A stretch of 29,942 nucleotides of DNA from a virus, in the IMG/VR virus record IMGVR_UViG_3300042691_006267, positions 1-29,942 of that record; one strand, 5' to 3'. Below, one piece after another: positions 27,401 through 29,942 of the stretch. The stretch's first letter is position 1; every line of letters begins with the position of its first letter. Position numbers and translations under genes: made by a program. The notes under the pieces were generated by a model that was given only the letters and a program-made list of their open reading frames with translations, was not told the DNA's origin and did not search any database.

Positions 27401-29942
27401 AATATTGTTACTATGGAAGATTTTAAAATCAATCCTATAGAAAACTATACTACAAGAGATCTTGATGTTAAATATGATTCTGTTAAAAAATGTTATTATG
27501 CAGAATGTGTTATATCTCCTCAAACAGCTTACAAGTATGGTTTAAAACCAGGAGATACTATACCAGCTAATAAAAAACTATTAGAATTAATAGGTACTCG
27601 TATTCCTACACAGGAAAAATCTTCAATGGCATATTTAAAAGTTGTAGATTATTTACCTGTTGAAAAAGGTAACTCTATTATATTACCATTTGAAATAATG
27701 TATTACTCAGGTGCTGACTTTGATATTGACTCATTGTTTACACAAACCTATGAAACCTATGAAGATGAGAATGGTAATGAAATTATTTATGGAAATTATT
27801 TAGATATAAAAGAAGAAAAAGCTAGATTAAATGCAGCATTTGATGAATATTATAATCATTTTTCACAGGTAAAATCTGTAAGAGCAGATTATGATAAATA
27901 TGTAGAAACAGATGAAAAGTTAGCAAAGTATTATGATGAGTTAGAATATTCACAGAATGCTTTAAAACTTGCATCAATGAAAAACATATTTGATCTTTTT
28001 AATTTTGTTCAACAAGAAATACCTGAGTTTGAAGAAATTGTTAGAGAAGAATTTAATAAACATAAAGACTTTGAAAAAACATTATCTTTTGTTCTTAAGA
28101 ATACAACTGCTCTTGACATTAAACAAGATAATATTGATTTAATCAAATCTCTATCTAAGAAAATTAAAGATAGAAAGAAAGAACTTTTAAATGTTTCACT
28201 CAAAAGAAATAATTATATATCTACACTTGAAGATTTTAAAAACAATATAGATATTGTTAAAAAGATTAACAAGAACTATAATGCTGTTAAAAATGGTGAT
28301 TTATTAGAGTATACACCTTTAAACACTTCTGAAACAAATAACTTCATGTTAGAACTTAAAAAGGTTCTTATTAAGAATGAAGGTAATAAAGAAGCTTCAA
28401 GAAGAGATGTGGAAAGAGAGGATGCTAAAAGATTAACAGAAATGTTGAAAGAGTTTGGTATCAAAGATCCTACAGAAATTTCTCACTACTCTAGTTTAAC
28501 TTCAAAAGTTAAAATGTCAATGGCTAATGCTGTTGGTGGTAAAAACATTGGTATTGCAGCATTAGGTAACATTATGGCTCAGTACTTAATTAGAAATAAA
28601 GCTGTAATAGGTAATGTTGGTGTAGCTTCTGATTTTAACTGGAAGGGTAATAATGAATCTATTAACAAGATATTGTCACTGTGGATTACATTAGGTGTAG
28701 ATAATGCTAAACATCAAGATGCTGGTAGATTCTACATTACAAGTCAAATGCAATCAGTATTTGTATTTGATGCTATTATTAATAAAGACAGTCCTTCATA
28801 TTCATCTAAGCATATAATGGCTTTAGGTTTATTACCTAGAGTTAAACAGATGTTAAATGAAATATCATTCTCTACAGAAAACTTTAAAACTAAAAGTGAA
28901 GAAAAAAAGAGTGCAAGTAAAAATGAAATTCTTACATCATACTCTAGACCTTCAAGTATCAATTGGAACAATCTTACATTAGATCAAATATTAAATACTG
29001 TTAAGAAATTAGAGAATGGTGAAGAAGTTGATCCTGATTTTGAACAAGCTGCAATTAATAAAATAATTGATTTAATGAGAATTGCAGACTATGCAATACC
29101 ATTTACTCAACTATTAGGTTTAATTAAAGGTAATAAAGCTACATCAGCTGAAAACTTTTTACTACTTGATACACTTAACTCATTAGGTATTGAAATTAAA
29201 AATGGTGAATTAGTAAATACTCAAGAGTATATCTATTCTAAAAACTCAGAAAAGGATGTACACCCTATTGACTTTTTATCTATAATAAACTCTGATCCAT
29301 TCTTAAAACAAGAAATACTTACGTTTAATAATATTATAAATGATTCAGGTATGTTCTTAATTCCTGCATCATCTTTTGGACAAAAGCTTTATAAGAAAGT
29401 TGTAAATAACTTAAAGAAAAGTTTCTTTTATAATGAAAGTAATGTTAAGAGATTAACTTACTTAATAAACAACTCATTAGCATTTGCAACATTAAGACAT
29501 GAACAGTCTTTAAATAATCAAAGAGCAACTAATACTACTGAGTTTATTACATCTTCTCCTGAAGATTTACCAAAGTATATTAAAGTATTTAATGAATTAA
29601 AAAGTAGTGAGTTACTGCAAAATAATTATTTCTTAAAAAATCTTAAAGCTTCATTTGTTGAAGGTAGAGAAGGTAGTCCTTTAGATGGACTTACTGTACA
29701 TTATATATCTACAAATTCAAGATTAAACATATCACCTAACATGAAGAAAAAGATTGCTGATGATATGTATGATTTATTTGTAGGTAATGTATATAATACT
29801 GATGGAAGTTTAAATAAAGATTTAAGTATAAAAGCTAAATACTTTATAGGTACAATGTTAAATCAGATTTATCAAAAAGATGCTGGTTTATTTCAAAATG
29901 AAACATTGTTACCATACACAGAACCATTCTTTTTAAATAACT
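18425..29942 (+). CDS. Giant virion RNA polymerase protein with zincin domain (3' end outside window)
   Basis: One frame stays open from ATG 18425 (in-frame TAA at 18410) to the window end: at least 3839 residues. The N-terminal ~500 residues have several Gly/Ala-rich hydrophobic segments (near 119-143, 200-228, 321-347, 477-495). Residues ~700-775 are coiled-coil-like and ~1470-1585 an acidic linker. A zincin motif HEAFH lies at 1647-1651, with a downstream EEKLADEF as likely third-ligand region. The polymerase follows: GDMAFNFK and a KR pair (2602-2617), DGQSY (2660-2664), YGK (Lys2728), RIPTQ (3059-3063), and GADFDIDSLF with Asp3098, Asp3100 and Asp3102. The last corresponds to the NADFDGD metal-binding loop of cellular β', and RIPTQ to the preceding RxPT. 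NAVGGKNIGIAALGN (~3369-3383) would be in the trigger/bridge region. This matches the two-barrel, YonO-like polymerases of crAss-like phages (e.g. phi14:2 gp66), but in a much longer chain. Polymerase assignment is firm; delivery in the virion is inferred from family and neighbours. Confidence 0.83.
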   Translation, partial: MDELEKLFQNGTIDSETYQRLKQQYNQDAINKEYQSNQSALEQANRYYQSQVSSGLGTITIGGDVNKNVYVDPDEMESYLSRGIMPSYGVDYENVRAERQTWQDQLANGALKFVGKTATGVAGGFAMLPTLAIVSVGQIADLASNSDNTEWRNIYDNGFQRMMDSYNEAMDKSLPNYVSNAEREASALGSMGTMNFWANDVLGGASFVASALLTEYLSAGLATPLALTRASKLLKAASTADDMAVVNRYAEKFSGYVKADRTLKLARQMVTGAGYEAGVEARHFVDQAKDEYINDYYEKYGEEPSSEEIAAAMNDIHSVGNWVFGINLGLVSLGNMVTLPKTFAPGLASKFGFKAGKVADADWVVRPSELTDTQLTRMAKKTGKSIEELKAAEYLNKWDGLSKIERLGRNAKGRFAPMATEGFFEEGLQGVTQNAALDYVSNRLNPDNMEDVASVSESVIRGFEEQYGLQNSEGWKEIIIGSILGGIGAPNIGRAKGQPVWQGGVFGYQSPGKREGIQNLISEATKYGRATPEVVKHAATIVGTNKKQDDAIAQGDMFEAKNQEYASMYSYVSTMVKLGRFDEINSEVAKMVEKMSADEFGEQFGYTNLTEQELAERKTEVLSTFKQRANDIREARELANKISIYDDDEDLKDGLGYVLGISKNIDEREEQMFKTLQKKLGLLYDKSTIKEFASFVEFQKTTSSKLVNEYTKKINELEKLTSDELKANKNRTSKQIMDRGKEIDKLTNEISAIESRLEKEFNAFIKTYEATGKGETISYNRDRQKFKTAYNNFIMLQNEAIENVGEDFYNRPDVKPIFDDLMKLATYRQQQITLANYYMTENGQNKLASEIDNLKKMAADELVSDELNRSAMEFGLTGNVDTRMQDVAARAYKKKTLGVNPDETYEPSEELDAINNILQNLPNGPQKDQFLRAMQLVNEKLNSKNIDDIEPYLNNIYTELFNSELGDTPEGKQILDRIRFAFDEIISYLKAPKTTAAISSINRFFRVYVPEEVDEYLANTFTHPSDFTVKLEELDPEDPYVKQQEESNRIVFLKDEEKNKILTPFIAMQSLIKHNGKYYAIKLMHENNFVGYILDPNRYKFKNPNTNAYEDFNPKSLAHLRLINPAFVSKDKITAEGLEFIEAYTQGMKMFKFFLDKIDEGASKVGTRELLENGFLLFDSKFNRYDDGVPGELIKELRDKPELYNLVPMDEPRGIEVREGEFVKAPFIQVKVGNSIDYYYYDRTDDSVKRVIYQGGIDKLNTLLKINSKSSQFGINSSRNFIKIIKPSDTGFSPISVRIPTINLDDENSSFINDFKNYIDQYIGKKKGEFRYKSNFFNTNIVGYTEGDDSINLKLYLDPVNSKGSQFLKLQIYYNGKFADIILDEVDEVLNIKNGKELLDLINKELKKKAGKMATAGVQLPKSFVATGFNYATKTADIKSILETGIPTLLSKRGIVYKPKEIQFKDKPEETTAEATGTYTKEDFLSADEVEEAGGFNWEDEPASEEQPQGINLGTAASDALKAKGVKFGFTEDQIDSMSIEERDVIRKSNDKSDSEIKNLFDKYNKKDTEEDDDFIPAYKIDERTSDYEESLESRQEKLEGILPSWIPIRDLEQIRSRFKNKGFTYGVFIDSVVYLAKNAPKGVEYHEAFHAVFRTLLNDAQISKVLQEAVTRYGKPTDQDIENLRSKSAEYTNLNLDTLVKLWYEEKLADEFQSFMLKKEKPKTFIQKMFDLIKKFVNWATNNKSYIDGLFKDIKRGVYKNASAVRNQYYQKSLAAFKTLEFEEQYEGAKRTRTLDSRTTSNIANKILKKAFDLSKISDVTDLDIKNIIKDLIDNYYTEENFEELFKQSTPAKVNSAKKQLSQVRNALSNPKNVTELVKDVQNLLSMYKIVDYTLEPDEDQDNQELPTEFFAKEVSTIGGIGSLSKEMRKYLQFIPSPVDEFDLGVTIDPSSQFVSYADSYELYNGIARILANRKPSDIIKALYSQSRTNEQLKYFTAQIFSDIAKDLDLTNYSPKEISELGLLTLEKSTTFQMFVANFRKNKIDYISITPDVETNKFKLFRSNINDVKDIQVDSWGNANLSNPVSSEDQGTLLNKLRNTFRNIKEGEESIKNLKQFVDTVEKIKSDLKALHIDVSDLYVRLSLFNSLPNKLDLAAKDDDGTFENLSETLSVYPEVFYLNDELFTSMSNATTNGGSIYQKVEGKDSGAITRLKNIAEANSYFDFAVIPTTFKNIEGKTIYSYIQPNYITDIVNSLKDNPDVIIDALNDPNPETGYLTFRDFLIANNLESNDFLQRKFYNSLRYNPQLSSVDAKTFLSGLNAFILDGSRVVRLDDNYKEITYLSNDDGKTFQSLDPRGKILTYFMLYSTKGGQNSMVKTVDGVEFVPYIPFQNEGKNTQWAVSMPKVKDAFSEGKISQEAYEKIFKIFQLEHNNLLSFFQSLRDDETLPIVKGVTEFKDGELKQAVVNALKNDDFEALSEIYKTRYKELPRAMKFSNIEFLFNDDNIDYLIKSAFDGVELDLNDEVKSSINKLVDSITNETLEMLSSDNIKLISKVEEGKYTNVLLPREFLFDNGDVDVSKLKNFLLNDYINSVSFINMLVGDMAFNFKDAIDFPKRMAGLNAAGPSLGLTKSNVTIIKDVEGVHVDLETGKAVGKERTDGQSYSTQTWYERKYLRTFKKWNPEVERIYKKMRKCQKLSWSEKEFLENYGALANSRKIALFNYALYGKTSINPIVRNEVSFVKPENRKAVNELVERLYKTDDIAEYKKILTSLHKYYEPYPQTRKMHELLNKMELGDTDIALSESAVKTVVYNSQNPENVKSFENIVMGDTYIREQVVTDGMKTKVVDPTQLLQLIDSEQKPGTKVSVLDKEYDIETIVNVFKKTKEYRVKQKYEELKKSYSEGNKPRYKALLKSFRESLLTMGTDPIMLELLSASENLDSSKYNWNMNKTISAVEKMLYSYLSASLSHKVAGQKFTLLTDDAYKVMEDSNGNIVTMEDFKINPIENYTTRDLDVKYDSVKKCYYAECVISPQTAYKYGLKPGDTIPANKKLLELIGTRIPTQEKSSMAYLKVVDYLPVEKGNSIILPFEIMYYSGADFDIDSLFTQTYETYEDENGNEIIYGNYLDIKEEKARLNAAFDEYYNHFSQVKSVRADYDKYVETDEKLAKYYDELEYSQNALKLASMKNIFDLFNFVQQEIPEFEEIVREEFNKHKDFEKTLSFVLKNTTALDIKQDNIDLIKSLSKKIKDRKKELLNVSLKRNNYISTLEDFKNNIDIVKKINKNYNAVKNGDLLEYTPLNTSETNNFMLELKKVLIKNEGNKEASRRDVEREDAKRLTEMLKEFGIKDPTEISHYSSLTSKVKMSMANAVGGKNIGIAALGNIMAQYLIRNKAVIGNVGVASDFNWKGNNESINKILSLWITLGVDNAKHQDAGRFYITSQMQSVFVFDAIINKDSPSYSSKHIMALGLLPRVKQMLNEISFSTENFKTKSEEKKSASKNEILTSYSRPSSINWNNLTLDQILNTVKKLENGEEVDPDFEQAAINKIIDLMRIADYAIPFTQLLGLIKGNKATSAENFLLLDTLNSLGIEIKNGELVNTQEYIYSKNSEKDVHPIDFLSIINSDPFLKQEILTFNNIINDSGMFLIPASSFGQKLYKKVVNNLKKSFFYNESNVKRLTYLINNSLAFATLRHEQSLNNQRATNTTEFITSSPEDLPKYIKVFNELKSSELLQNNYFLKNLKASFVEGREGSPLDGLTVHYISTNSRLNISPNMKKKIADDMYDLFVGNVYNTDGSLNKDLSIKAKYFIGTMLNQIYQKDAGLFQNETLLPYTEPFFLNN

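Noticed and set aside
4342-28971. Many minus-strand frames of 60-110 codons lying inside the large genes.
   Set aside because: Each lies antisense to a long convincing gene, has low-complexity Leu/Ser/Ile-rich translations typical of antisense AT-rich DNA, and lacks independent support.
1-29942. Stop-codon reassignment (TAG or TGA), which occurs in some crAss-like phages.
   Set aside because: All large genes read through intact with the standard code and all visible genes end in TAA; nothing requires recoding here.

Overview
The window reads as one strand of a tightly packed late/virion-gene block from a large, strongly AT-rich tailed phage. The best match I can recognise is a crAss-like phage (Crassvirales) of a Bacteroidota host. 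The grounds are the gene order (a very long muzzle/stabilisation-like tail protein, giant cargo-type proteins, then a huge protein carrying a two-barrel RNA polymerase), the lack of Shine-Dalgarno sequences, a Bacteroidota-style promoter element, and family-typical sequence signatures. No database search was possible, so family assignments are from memory of these proteins. All genes are on the + strand and all stops are TAA. I saw no tRNA, insertion sequence, integrase or CRISPR array.

Layout. Bases 1-254 hold the C-terminal end of a truncated gene. Bases 266-5164 encode a 1632-residue tail muzzle/stabilisation-like protein. Bases 5167-13797 encode a 2876-residue modular cargo-like protein with about 17 short Gly-Gly motifs, two related HExxH zincin modules, a small basic 'GTFTAAAKKRG' domain and a Gln/Met-rich stretch. 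Bases 13810-16293 encode an 827-residue helical virion protein. Bases 16260-18392 hold an M23 (LytM-type) peptidoglycan endopeptidase ORF in the -1 frame. A 32-base intergenic gap with a promoter-like element follows. From 18425 to the window end runs a single open frame of at least 3839 codons: a hydrophobic N-terminal part, a third HExxH zincin (HEAFH), and an RNA polymerase with a DFDID catalytic loop near residue 3100.

The most striking observation is at 16245-16300, where the 827-residue gene meets the M23 frame. It has a canonical -1 slippery heptamer (G GGA AAG, the same as in the phage lambda G/GT frameshift), a 6-nt spacer, an 8-bp perfect GC-rich stem, and a loop CCCC that could pair with a downstream GGGG as a pseudoknot. 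The M23 frame has no ATG before its catalytic domain. I infer that the phage makes the 827-residue form by normal decoding and a minority ~1527-residue form with a C-terminal peptidoglycan hydrolase by programmed frameshifting. This would set the dose of a virion-carried lysin.

Together the genes look like an entry kit: a tail muzzle, large internal proteins likely ejected with the DNA, envelope-degrading and possibly self-processing peptidases, and a virion-delivered RNA polymerase for early transcription. Ejection and processing are inference; the motifs are seen directly.
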